The notes beneath the pieces were generated by a model. The model saw nothing but the letters and a program-made list of their open reading frames with translations. It was not told the origin of the DNA and did not search any database. This document shows positions 8,140 to 14,783 of a stretch of 16,424 nucleotides of DNA, one piece after another. A program made the translations under genes and the position numbers. Source of the DNA: JAVBOJ01 sp031550755 (GTDB taxonomy: Bacteria > Bacillota > Clostridia > Oscillospirales > UBA929); the NCBI GenBank assembly GCA_031550755.1, contig JAVBOJ010000112.1, forward strand, positions 1 to 16,424. Direction: 5' to 3'. Position 1 is the first letter of the stretch; every line of letters begins with the position of its first letter.

Positions 8140-9364
8140 CGCGCCGCGCGTCGTCGCGGTGGCCGGGGCCGGCCCGGCGGGCATGATGGCGGCGGGGTTT
8201 GCCGCCCTGCGGGGACATAGGGTGGTGCTGCTCGATCCCAACGGGACGACCGGCAAAAAGCTGCGCATCACCGGCAAGGGGCGCTGCAACCTGACAAACG
8301 ACTGCACACCGGCCGAATGTCTGGACAATATTCCGGGCGACGGGCGTTTTTTGTACAGCGCGCTGGCGGCCATGGAGCCGCGGGCGACCATGGCGTTTTT
8401 TGAGGAGCGCGGCGTGCCGCTCAAAACCGAGCGCGGCGGACGGGTGTTTCCCGCTTCCGACAGCGCGTTTGAGGTGGCCGACGCGCTGACGCGGTGGCTG
8501 TCCTCCCTCGGCGTGACGGTGCAAAAGGACCGCGTGACGGCGCTGGAGGTCACGGACGGGGCGCTGTCCGGCGTCAAAACCGCCGGCGGGCACATCGACT
8601 GCGACCGGCTGGTGCTGGCCACCGGCGGGCTGTCCTATCCCGGGACGGGCTGCTCCGGAGACGGCTACCGGCTGGCGAGGGAAGCAGGACATACCATTGT
8701 CCCGCCGCGCGCGTCGCTGGTGCCCCTTGTGTCGCCCGACCCGGCTTGCGTAAAAATGCAGGGGCTGTCGCTGCGCAATGTGCGCCTGACGGTGAGGGAC
8801 GCCGCCGGGCGGGAGGTCTTCTCCGACTTCGGCGAGATGCTGTTCACCCACTTCGGGCTGTCCGGGCCGCTGATTCTCAGCGCGTCGGCGCATCTGCGCG
8901 ACTGGCCGCCGGAGGGCTATGTCTGCCACATCGATTTAAAGCCCGCGCTGGACGAGGCGACGCTGGAGGCGCGGCTGCTGCGGGATTTGACAAAAAACGC
9001 CAACAAAACGGTCGCAAACGCGCTGGGCGACTTATTGCATAAAACCATGATCCCTGTTATAATAGAGCGCGGCGGTTTTTTACCAGACGCCAGAATGCAT
9101 TCGTTCACCCGGGAGCAGCGCCTGCGGCTGCGTTCCCTGCTGAAGGATTTCCCCGTGGCGGTGAGTGCGCCGCGCCCGATTGCCGAGGCCATCGTTACGG
9201 CGGGCGGGGTGGCGCTGTCCGAGGTGGTTCCCAAGACCATGGAATCGCGCCGGGTGCGCGGGCTTTTCTTCGCCGGGGAGCTGCTGGATCTGGATGCGTA
9301 CACCGGTGGGTTTAATTTACAGATTGCGTGGAGCACCGGCGTTGCCGCCGGCTGCGGCGTATAA
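8108..9364 (+). CDS. HI0933/BaiN-family NAD(P)/FAD-dependent oxidoreductase
   Basis: A 418-residue flavoprotein of the HI0933-like group. The dinucleotide-binding GAGPAG is at residues 20-25. The family signature GKKLRITGKGRCNLTN is at 49-64, and LATGGLSYPGTGCSGDG and the C-terminal FFAGELLDLDAYTGGFNLQ complete the FAD-binding framework. Members have been linked to bile-acid intermediates (BaiN) and other reductions, but the substrate here cannot be read from sequence. Three start codons (8108, 8111, 8117) lie within the end of the RpiR-type gene and none has a strong ribosome binding site, so the exact N terminus is uncertain by a few residues; translation is probably coupled. The region 9035-9063 inside the gene carries a promoter-like sequence. 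Confidence 0.9.
   Translation: MMSMKNPTRSDAPRVVAVAGAGPAGMMAAGFAALRGHRVVLLDPNGTTGKKLRITGKGRCNLTNDCTPAECLDNIPGDGRFLYSALAAMEPRATMAFFEERGVPLKTERGGRVFPASDSAFEVADALTRWLSSLGVTVQKDRVTALEVTDGALSGVKTAGGHIDCDRLVLATGGLSYPGTGCSGDGYRLAREAGHTIVPPRASLVPLVSPDPACVKMQGLSLRNVRLTVRDAAGREVFSDFGEMLFTHFGLSGPLILSASAHLRDWPPEGYVCHIDLKPALDEATLEARLLRDLTKNANKTVANALGDLLHKTMIPVIIERGGFLPDARMHSFTREQRLRLRSLLKDFPVAVSAPRPIAEAIVTAGGVALSEVVPKTMESRRVRGLFFAGELLDLDAYTGGFNLQIAWSTGVAAGCGV
9035..9063 (+). promoter_or_regulatory. Candidate intragenic extended -10 promoter upstream of the hutP-like/cmk group
   Basis: TTGCAT (9035-9040), a 17-bp spacer and a perfect TATAAT (9058-9063) with an extended TG at 9055-9056 (TGTTATAAT) lie inside the flavoprotein gene, in a short AT-rich island that contrasts with the GC-rich coding sequence around it. 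It would start transcription about 315 bp before the HutP-like gene. The -35 match is only 3/6; the extended -10 compensates. Confidence 0.45.
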
Positions 9365-9386
9365 TGACACGGAAAGGAATGGTCAC

Positions 9387-9797
9387 ATGTCCATGGGCAG
9401 CAAGGATATCGCGGCGGCGGCCATTTCGCTGGCCGTCACGCCCGACCGCGAGAGCGAGAAGACGCTCCGCCAGACCTATGCCAAGGAAGGCATTCGTACG
9501 GCGGCGGTTAATTTCGGCGGGGAATTTATCTCGTCCATCAACAAAATGATCGAGCATACCATTGTCTGCGCCCGGCGGGAAGGGCTTATCGGCGACGCGC
9601 ATCTCGAGGAGGGCGCCGTGGCCGGCGCCGCCCGCGAGGCGCTGTCGCAGATCATGAACAAGGCCATCGGGCTCAATGTGGGCGGCAAAATTGCCGTCGC
9701 CCGGCAGGAGGAGCACGTCAGCGTCGCCATGTATTTTGGCGTCGGAATGCTGCACCTCAACGAAGTGGCCATCGGATTGGGGCATCGCGCGATATGA
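9387..9797 (+). CDS. HutP-family protein
   Basis: A 136-residue protein resembling HutP, the Bacillus RNA-binding antiterminator that responds to histidine and Mg2+. Recognisable parts are VNFGGEFISSINKMIEHTI, the helix EEGAVAGAAREALSQI (71-90 region), VSVAMYFGVG and the C-terminal HLNEVAIGLGHRAI, which parallels the GVGINHI end of HutP. By eye, the two helix histidines that bind metal in B. subtilis HutP (His73, His77) are Gly here, while the C-terminal His (residue 133) is kept. No histidine-utilisation gene is nearby. The ATG at 9387 follows GGAAAGGA by 8 nt; an in-frame upstream extension lies in the flavoprotein gene and is a shadow. Its TGA overlaps the cmk ATG, so it may act on this operon or elsewhere; that is inference. 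Confidence 0.82.
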   Translation: MSMGSKDIAAAAISLAVTPDRESEKTLRQTYAKEGIRTAAVNFGGEFISSINKMIEHTIVCARREGLIGDAHLEEGAVAGAAREALSQIMNKAIGLNVGGKIAVARQEEHVSVAMYFGVGMLHLNEVAIGLGHRAI

Positions 9798-10453
9798 TCA
9801 GCATTGCCATCGACGGCCCGTCGGGCGCGGGCAAAAGCACCATCGCCCGCCGGCTGGCTCCGGATTTGGGATTTTTATACATAGACACCGGTGCGCTCTA
9901 CCGCGCGGTGGCTTTGTTTATGTTGCGCCGGGAGCTGTCCGCCGAGAACGAGGTGGCAGAGGCGCTGGCGGAGGTCACAGTCTCCCTGCGGCATACGGAC
10001 GGCAAACAGACCGTTTGGCTGGGAGAGGAGGACGTCTCCGATGCCATCCGGGATCATCGGGTCTCCAGGGCGGCGTCGGATATGTCGGCGTTTCCGGCGG
10101 TGCGGGCGTTTCTGCTCGACCGGCAGCGCGCCTTCGCCCGGGAGCATGACGTCATCATGGACGGACGGGACATCGGCACCGTGGTGCTGCCCGGCGCCGA
10201 CGTCAAGATTTTCCTCACCGCCGATCCGGACGACCGCGCCCGCCGCCGTTTTCTCGAGCTGCGCGAGCGCGGGCAGGAGATCTCGCAAGAGACGGTGTTG
10301 CAGGACATCCGGCAGCGCGACATCAACGATTCCTCGCGGGCGGTCGCGCCGCTGCGTCCCGCGCCGGACGCCGTGGTGGTGGATACCACCGGCAACGAAT
10401 GGGAGCAAAGCGTCGCGATTTTACGGGATTTGATAAAGGACAGGTTGAAATAA
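9794..10453 (+). CDS. cmk: Cytidylate kinase
   Basis: A 219-residue (d)CMP kinase that makes (d)CDP from (d)CMP and ATP, required for nucleotide recycling and DNA/RNA precursors. The P-loop GPSGAGKST is at residues 8-16, the nucleotide-binding YIDTGALYRAVAL begins at 29, DGRDIGTVV is at 123-131 and the lid/CMP region includes RDINDSSRAVAPL at 175-187. Length and motif order are normal for the family. The start lies in an ATGA overlap with the HutP-like gene, and its TAA shares one base with the plsC ATG. The order cmk then ribosomal protein S1 is widespread in bacteria and is retained here with two genes or domains in between. Confidence 0.97.
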   Translation: MISIAIDGPSGAGKSTIARRLAPDLGFLYIDTGALYRAVALFMLRRELSAENEVAEALAEVTVSLRHTDGKQTVWLGEEDVSDAIRDHRVSRAASDMSAFPAVRAFLLDRQRAFAREHDVIMDGRDIGTVVLPGADVKIFLTADPDDRARRRFLELRERGQEISQETVLQDIRQRDINDSSRAVAPLRPAPDAVVVDTTGNEWEQSVAILRDLIKDRLK

Positions 10454-11049
10454 TGTTCTACAGAGCCGCGTATATTTTGGTGTGCAATTTATTTTCGCTG
10501 TTGTTTCGGATTTCGGTGTCCGGCCGGGAAAATATCCCGCAGGGAGCCGCGATTGTATGTGTCAACCATACGGCCAGCTCCGACCCCATTTTCGCGGCCA
10601 AGGGCATGACGCGGCGGCATCAGCTTTTTTTTATGGCCAAGGCCGAGTTGATGAGAAACCCCTTGGCGCGGTGGGTGCTGCGCCATTTGGGCGTGTTTGC
10701 TGTCGAGCGCGGCAAGGCCGACATGTCGGCGGTCAAGCACGCGCTGGAGCTGCTGAAGGAGAACAAAAAGGTCGCTATGTTTCCCGAGGGCACCCGCGTT
10801 AGCGCCGACGAATCGGCCGACGCCAAAACCGGCGCGGTCATGCTGGCGCTGCGTGGGCAGGTGCCCTTTTTGCCGGTGTATGTCACACCGGGGCATAAAA
10901 AACTGTTTTCAAAGGTAAAGGTCATTATCGGACAGCCTTACCGGGTGGAAACAGAGGGAAAACGAATGAACGCCGAACAATACCGCGTTGTCGCCGAGGA
11001 ACTGATGGAGAGAATCCGTGCGCTGGGAGGGCAAATGCGTCATGCCTGA
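10453..11049 (+). CDS. plsC: 1-acyl-sn-glycerol-3-phosphate acyltransferase
   Basis: A 198-residue PlsC-type acyltransferase that acylates lysophosphatidic acid to phosphatidic acid at the membrane. The catalytic HX4D motif is NHTASSD (residues 38-44; His39, Asp44), followed by FFMAKAEL, the glycerol-phosphate site FPEGTR (110-115) and FLPVYV. A short hydrophobic N terminus (about 4-20) could dip into the membrane. The frame extends 18 codons upstream, but the ATG at 10453 in a TAATG junction, 12 nt after AAAGGA, gives the family-typical N terminus. The end overlaps the IspH-S1 start by 8 nt. Confidence 0.94.
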   Translation: MFYRAAYILVCNLFSLLFRISVSGRENIPQGAAIVCVNHTASSDPIFAAKGMTRRHQLFFMAKAELMRNPLARWVLRHLGVFAVERGKADMSAVKHALELLKENKKVAMFPEGTRVSADESADAKTGAVMLALRGQVPFLPVYVTPGHKKLFSKVKVIIGQPYRVETEGKRMNAEQYRVVAEELMERIRALGGQMRHA

Positions 11050-13078
11050 AATACGATGGGCCCCGTCGGCCGGATTTTGCTTCGGCGTGGCGCGGGCGCT
11101 TGCAATCGCGCAAAAAGCCGCCGAGGACGGCATTGTTGCCTGCACCTGGGGCGAGCTCATCCACAACCGCCATGTGGTGGAAAAACTGGAGGCGCAGGGT
11201 ATCGCGCCGGTCAGCAAACTGGCGTCCTGCCCGGAGGGGGTCACCGTGATTTTGCGATCCCACGGCGTGGGCCCGCGAATCATCGAGGAAATCGAGCGGG
11301 CGGGGCATCCGGTGCTTGACGCCACCTGTCCGTTTGTCGCGCGGATTCACAAGCTGGCGCAGGCCAAGGAGTCCGAAGGCAAAACCGTGCTGATTTTAGG
11401 CGATCCGGCGCACCCGGAGGTCTATGGAATCGCCGGCTGGTGCCATGCGCCCGTAGTGGTAGCCGATGCCGCCGCGCTCAAAAACTGGCTTTCGGCCGAT
11501 GCGGCGCGGCGCGAAATTCCTCTTGTTTTGGTGACTCAAACGACCGCGCCGAGACGGGAATGGGAAAAATGCGCCGAAATATTAAAAAGGTTATGTACAA
11601 ATGCCGAAATAATTGATACAATGTGTGATGCAACCGTCAAGAGACAACAAGAGGCCGGTCGGCTCGCCGCGGAGTGTGACGCGATGATCGTGGTGGGCGA
11701 TGAAAAAAGCTCCAATACACAAAAGCTGGCCGAGGTGTGCCGGCAGTTCTGTGAGACCGTGTATCTGGTGCCGCAGGCCGACGCGCTGCCTTTGGACGAG
11801 TTGCGAGATAAAACAAACGTTGGTCTCACGGCGGGCGCTTCCGCGCCGCCCTGGATCATCGAGGAGGTCTATGTTACCATGACGGAAGAGTTGAACACCG
11901 GTATCGGCAATGAGGAATCTTTTGAGGCATTGTTGGAGCAATCGCTGAAAACCATTCATTCTGGAGAAAAAGTGCGTGGCGTTGTGACGAATATCACAAA
12001 TACCGAGGTGCATGTCGATCTCGGGACAAAACACGCAGGCTATATTCCGGTGGACGAGCTCTCCGACGACCCGGATTACAAAGTGGCCGACCATCTCAAA
12101 ATCGGCGACGAAATTGACACCTACGCCATCCGCGTCAACGATCTGGAAGGCACGGTCATGCTGTCCAAAAAACGGCTGGACGCCGTGCGCGGATGGGATG
12201 ATCTGGAGGATGCCGGCGCCAATCAGGCCATTATGACAGGCATCGTCACCGAGGAAAACAAGGGCGGTCTGGTGGTATCGGTGCATGGCGTGCGCGTGTT
12301 TGTGCCCGCGTCGCAGACCGGGCTGGCCAAGGATGTGCCCATGTCCACCCTGCTCAAAACCAAGGTCAAGCTGCGCATTACCGAGGTCAACCGCGCCCGC
12401 CGCCGCGTCGTCGGCTCCATCCGCGCCTATCAGGTCGAGGAGCGTCGTGCCCTGTCCGAGGCCATATGGGACAATATTGAGGTCGGCCGGCATTTCAACG
12501 GCGTCGTCAAGTCCATTATGAGCTACGGCACCTTTGTGGACATCGGCGGTGTGGACGGCATGGTGCATATCTCCGAGCTGACATGGAGCCGCATTGCGCA
12601 TCCCTCCGAGGTGGTCAAGGTCGGCGATAAGCTGGATGTCTATGTGCTCTCCTTTGACAGGGAGAAAAAGAAAATTTCGCTGGGCCACAAGGAACGCGGC
12701 CAGGATCCGTGGAGCAAATTCACCGAGACCTATCATGTCGGTGACACGGCCAAGGTGCGCGTGGTCAAGCTGATGCCCTTCGGCGCGTTCGCCGAGGTCA
12801 TTCCCGGCGTGGACGGACTGATTCATATCAGCCAGCTCTCCGACCGGCGGATTGTCCGCCCGGCCGACGCCGTGATGGAAGGCCAGACCGTGACCGTCAA
12901 GATCACCGAGATCGACAACGAGCGCAAAAAAATCTCGCTGTCCATCCGTGCGCTGCTTGAACCGGAAGTGCCCGAAGCCGAGCAGGCTTCGCGCGCCGGC
13001 GAGCCGGATGAGATCGTGGCCATTGCCGACGAGTCGGGCACCACCACGGTGGCCGAGGGCTTGGGCGAAGAAGAATAA
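11042..13078 (+). CDS. ispH: Bifunctional 4-hydroxy-3-methylbut-2-enyl diphosphate reductase / ribosomal protein S1
   Basis: A 678-residue fusion known from Clostridia. Residues 1-280 are IspH, the last enzyme of the MEP isoprenoid pathway, which reduces HMBPP to IPP and DMAPP: [4Fe-4S] ligands Cys13 (GFCFGV), Cys96 (DATCPFV) and Cys195 (TMCDAT), and the catalytic-site Glu126 (HPEVYG). Residues from about 281 carry four S1 RNA-binding domains (about 307-378, 394-460, 483-549 and 566-636) and an acidic tail, so this part is shorter than the six-domain E. coli S1. The ATG at 11042 is 10 nt after GGGAGGG (11025-11031); the upstream GTG at 11018 has no good site. Between the halves, an in-frame ATG at 11879 is preceded by GAGGAGG (11861-11867), so a separate S1 product is possible. 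Confidence 0.95.
   Translation: MPEIRWAPSAGFCFGVARALAIAQKAAEDGIVACTWGELIHNRHVVEKLEAQGIAPVSKLASCPEGVTVILRSHGVGPRIIEEIERAGHPVLDATCPFVARIHKLAQAKESEGKTVLILGDPAHPEVYGIAGWCHAPVVVADAAALKNWLSADAARREIPLVLVTQTTAPRREWEKCAEILKRLCTNAEIIDTMCDATVKRQQEAGRLAAECDAMIVVGDEKSSNTQKLAEVCRQFCETVYLVPQADALPLDELRDKTNVGLTAGASAPPWIIEEVYVTMTEELNTGIGNEESFEALLEQSLKTIHSGEKVRGVVTNITNTEVHVDLGTKHAGYIPVDELSDDPDYKVADHLKIGDEIDTYAIRVNDLEGTVMLSKKRLDAVRGWDDLEDAGANQAIMTGIVTEENKGGLVVSVHGVRVFVPASQTGLAKDVPMSTLLKTKVKLRITEVNRARRRVVGSIRAYQVEERRALSEAIWDNIEVGRHFNGVVKSIMSYGTFVDIGGVDGMVHISELTWSRIAHPSEVVKVGDKLDVYVLSFDREKKKISLGHKERGQDPWSKFTETYHVGDTAKVRVVKLMPFGAFAEVIPGVDGLIHISQLSDRRIVRPADAVMEGQTVTVKITEIDNERKKISLSIRALLEPEVPEAEQASRAGEPDEIVAIADESGTTTVAEGLGEEE
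11594..11622 (+). promoter_or_regulatory. Candidate intragenic promoter upstream of the S1 half
   Basis: TGTACA (11594-11599) and TACAAT (11617-11622) are spaced by 17 bp in a marked AT-rich island inside the IspH coding region. A transcript from here would contain the whole S1 part, whose possible internal start is at 11879. The -35 is 4/6 and the -10 is 5/6; this could be chance. Confidence 0.3.
11861..11881 (+). promoter_or_regulatory. Internal Shine-Dalgarno and ATG for a possible separate S1 protein
   Basis: GAGGAGG at 11861-11867 precedes the in-frame ATG at 11879-11881 by 11 nt. The ATG falls exactly at the IspH/S1 boundary (residue 280, MTEELNTG). The SD bases also encode the Glu-Glu-Val near the IspH C terminus, so they may be there for protein reasons. 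Confidence 0.4.
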
Positions 13079-13088
13079 TTGGATAAGC

Positions 13089-13121
13089 GAGCAGGCCGTC
13101 CCCGTTGGGGTCGGCCTGTTC
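13089..13121. terminator. Hairpin terminator between IspH-S1 and the DUF3048 gene
   Basis: GAGCAGGCCG (13089-13098) pairs with CGGCCTGTTC (13112-13121) with one G-T wobble, and the loop itself contains CCCC/GGGG, giving a long stable stem. Only a weak pyrimidine run (TTCTTCT) follows on the plus strand. It lies between two convergent genes and could end transcription from both sides. Confidence 0.65.
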
Positions 13122-13155
13122 TTCTATAGTTCGGGTTTCCTCTTGGGGACTCTAT

Positions 13156-14262
13156 TTATTCTTCCGCGACGCCGGTGCCTGCGTCCACAATGTTGATATA
13201 GCTGCGTCCGCGGCGCAAAATCAGCGGCGAGCCGTCGGCCAGGGTATACACAAACGGCTTGTCATAGGCTTTTTTGCTCCAGTTGATCTCCGCCGAGCGG
13301 CCGCCGCAATAAAACATCCCCTTGCCGGAGCCGGTCATGCGGACAGACAGCCGCCCGGCCTCGTCGCCCTTGATGATGTGAATGTCGGTGAACAGCACCA
13401 GCACCTTGGAGACGGCGACCTGGGAATTGTCCTGCCCGTCGATGTATTTGGAATTGTATTGGAAGACGTAATACAGCCCGTCGTCCGGGTTGTATTCAAA
13501 CACGCCGGTTTTGTAGCTGGAAAAGCGCAGGGTGATTTTGGAGACCGCCGGGCCGTCCTTGGGCGTGGGATCGTCGGCGAATTGCAGCGTGTCGGCAAAG
13601 CCGTCCGCATGATTGATGCGGGACTTGAGGGTGGAAAACACCTTGACGATGCGCTCGCCGGAGGTAAACGCGCTGTGCTCCAGCCCGGCGTTTCTAATGC
13701 GCGCCTTGTCGCGCCAGTAGAGGCTGCCCTCGTAGCCGCCGAGGCAGTCCAGCGCGGTCACGCCGCGTGACGCGATCAGGTCGTAGGCCTCCGGGCTGCC
13801 GCCGGCGTGCAGCAAAATGGCGTCATGCCCCTGCGCGGCGTCGAGATAATAGGCGCGGGTGCTGCGCACGGTGCCGATCTGCGGCACCGCCGACGGATCC
13901 TGAAACAAACCGAGCATCCGGGTGATGCCGCCCTCGGCGGGGATCTCATACAGGATGTCGGCCTGCGTGACGCCGTACATCGGCAGGGCTTTTTTGAGGT
14001 TGTTGAGCATGACCGCCACCGGCCGCCGGTGCAGATACTCCTCCGCAACAGGCAACCCCGTCAGGGGATTGAGGTTATCCGAAAGCGGCGTAGGGGAGGG
14101 CGACGGGGTCGGCGTGGGCGTAGGCGTCGGCGTGGGGGACGGGCTTGGGCTGGGACTGGGCGAAGGGGAAACCGCTTCGGACGGTGTTGGGCTGGGCGTA
14201 TCCAACTTGGCGCAGCCGCAAAGGCACAACAGGCACAGAAAAATTCCCGCAAAACGCCGCAT
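13156..14262 (-). CDS. DUF3048 (YerB-like) lipoprotein
   Basis: A 368-residue predicted lipoprotein. The N terminus MRRFAGIFLCLLCLCGC is a lipoprotein signal peptide with Cys17 after a LCG lipobox, so it should be anchored outside the membrane. Next comes a linker of 14 Ser-Pro or Thr-Pro units (residues 32-59), then the DUF3048 domain starting at NPLTGLPVAEE, with RPVAVMLNN, ADILYEIPAEGGITRMLGLF and IGTVRSTRAYY blocks and a C-terminal half with FEYNPDDGLYYVFQ and the NIVDAGTG end. The family's function is not established. The GTG at 14271 is too close to the GGGAAGGA site (14273-14280); the ATG at 14262 has 10-nt spacing and is preferred. It is monocistronic as far as seen, with a good promoter at 14295-14324. 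Confidence 0.92.
   Translation of the reverse strand: MRRFAGIFLCLLCLCGCAKLDTPSPTPSEAVSPSPSPSPSPSPTPTPTPTPTPSPSPTPLSDNLNPLTGLPVAEEYLHRRPVAVMLNNLKKALPMYGVTQADILYEIPAEGGITRMLGLFQDPSAVPQIGTVRSTRAYYLDAAQGHDAILLHAGGSPEAYDLIASRGVTALDCLGGYEGSLYWRDKARIRNAGLEHSAFTSGERIVKVFSTLKSRINHADGFADTLQFADDPTPKDGPAVSKITLRFSSYKTGVFEYNPDDGLYYVFQYNSKYIDGQDNSQVAVSKVLVLFTDIHIIKGDEAGRLSVRMTGSGKGMFYCGGRSAEINWSKKAYDKPFVYTLADGSPLILRRGRSYINIVDAGTGVAEE
14086..14169 (-). repeat. Ser-Pro/Thr-Pro dipeptide repeat tract
   Basis: Fourteen consecutive SP or TP units form the linker between the lipid anchor and the DUF3048 domain: six SP, five TP, two SP, one TP. At DNA level the 6-bp period is visible, but the codons vary (Ser as TCC, TCG, AGT and AGC; Pro with all four third bases), so the repeat is conserved at protein level rather than being a recent slippage product. 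Confidence 0.85.
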
Positions 14263-14294
14263 ACGGCCCACATCCTTCCCGCTTCTCTCCGCCT

Positions 14295-14324
14295 ATTGTA
14301 CCTTTTTTTGGGTGTGACTGTCAA
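14295..14324 (-). promoter_or_regulatory. Sigma-A promoter of the DUF3048 lipoprotein gene
   Basis: On the minus strand, a perfect TTGACA (14319-14324) and TACAAT (14295-14300) are 18 bp apart. Transcription would start near 14288, about 25 nt before the ATG, just enough for the GGGAAGGA ribosome binding site at 14273-14280. Confidence 0.8.
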
Positions 14325-14325
14325 G

Positions 14326-14462
14326 ATTCTACATCCGCATATAAAAAAAGTATCGCAAGGAACGCACAGCGTAACTTTGTATACGTAAACGAGATACAAG
14401 ATTAAGTAAAAATACAATAAAAATCGTTAGAGCAACATGAATATTAATTAATAAAATACATA
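14326..14462. other. AT-rich intergenic stretch between divergent transcription units
   Basis: This stretch is sharply AT-rich compared with the GC-rich genes around it. I see no coding sequence in it. An inverted repeat TTGTAT (14377-14382) and ATACAA (14394-14399), with 11 bp between the arms, might be an operator, but it is short enough to be chance. The AT content continues to about 14510, into the candidate sigma-28 promoter. Confidence 0.6.
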
Positions 14463-14489
14463 TAAAGTTTTTCTTTAAATATTCGATAA
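14463..14489 (+). promoter_or_regulatory. Sigma-28 (SigD/FliA)-like promoter of the riboswitch transcript
   Basis: TAAAGTTT (14463-14470), exactly 11 bp, then TTCGATAA (14482-14489). The sigma-28 consensus TAAAGTTT-N11-GCCGATAA is matched at 14 of 16 positions with perfect spacing. Transcription would start near 14496, about 35 nt before the riboswitch core. No comparably good sigma-A promoter was found in the same place. The region is AT-rich, so some risk of a chance match remains. Confidence 0.6.
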
Positions 14490-14530
14490 TAGATAGAGAA
14501 AGTTTGTGTTCACCCGGACAATTGAATATT

Positions 14531-14611
14531 GGGCAAGCCCGCCGAAAGGTAGGTCGCGCAAAACTACAGGGTCTAACGTCCCCCGTTGGGGGACTACGAC
14601 AGCCAGTTGCC
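14531..14611 (+). ncRNA. c-di-GMP-I riboswitch (GEMM-I)
   Basis: The aptamer for cyclic di-GMP class I is complete. A GGCAA (14532-14536) to TTGCC (14607-14611) closing pairing encloses two helices. The first is capped by the GAAA tetraloop (14544-14547). It is followed by the conserved CGCAAA (14557-14562) and the tetraloop-receptor-type segment ACAGGGTCTAA (14566-14576). The second helix is extended by GTCCCCC/GGGGGAC with a 3-nt loop (14578-14594), and the 3' segment GACAGCC (14598-14604) follows. The base just before CAA (14533) is G, the form expected for c-di-GMP, not the A seen in cGAMP-binding variants. An intrinsic terminator lies about 30 nt downstream, so control is probably by transcription termination in front of the sigma factor gene. 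Confidence 0.93.
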
Positions 14612-14629
14612 GCCCTAAATAATAGGGCG
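14611..14629 (+). promoter_or_regulatory. Hairpin between aptamer and terminator
   Basis: CGCCCTA (14611-14617) and TAGGGCG (14623-14629) form a 7-bp perfect stem with an AATAA loop. Its first base is also the last base of the aptamer closing stem. Its GGGC (14625-14628) could instead pair with GCCC (14643-14646) of the terminator, so it may be part of the switching mechanism. Confidence 0.55.
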
Positions 14630-14641
14630 TTTGCAAGTATG

Positions 14642-14674
14642 TGCCCGAATCGTTTTCGGGCATTTTTTATTTTT
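14642..14674 (+). terminator. Intrinsic terminator of the riboswitch expression platform
   Basis: TGCCCGAA (14642-14649) and TTCGGGCA (14655-14662) form an 8-bp stem with a 5-nt loop, followed by six T, an A and six more T. It is a textbook rho-independent terminator placed between the aptamer and the sigma factor gene, about 110 nt before the start codon. Confidence 0.9.
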
Positions 14675-14783
14675 TGAAAAATTTTAATAATCAGCCGTAA
14701 GTTTTTATCGCGCGTTCCCGTCATATTACCGTGGGGGACATAGCGCAGCACATTGGGGAGCAATTTTCAGGGGGGAATTGAAC
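14675..14783 (+). other. Leader between terminator and sigma factor start
   Basis: About 110 nt of untranslated leader. Apart from the ribosome binding site AGGGGGG (14769-14775), 8 nt before the ATG at 14784, I see no convincing element in it. Confidence 0.5.

Noticed and set aside
7168..8622. Long minus-strand open frame of about 480 codons
   Set aside because: It lies opposite the RpiR-family and flavoprotein genes, has no domain, and is explained by high GC3 in the real genes.
13105..14388. Plus-strand open frames opposite the DUF3048 gene
   Set aside because: Antisense shadows of a gene with signal peptide, lipobox, promoter and family motifs.
14531..14611. cGAMP-binding (GEMM-Ib) variant of the riboswitch
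   Set aside because: The discriminating base before the conserved CAA is G (14533), which favours c-di-GMP; binding would still need testing.
14329..14763. Minus-strand open frame of 144 codons in the intergenic region
   Set aside because: It runs through the riboswitch and terminator in antisense, has no good start site, and its residues follow the AT-rich composition.
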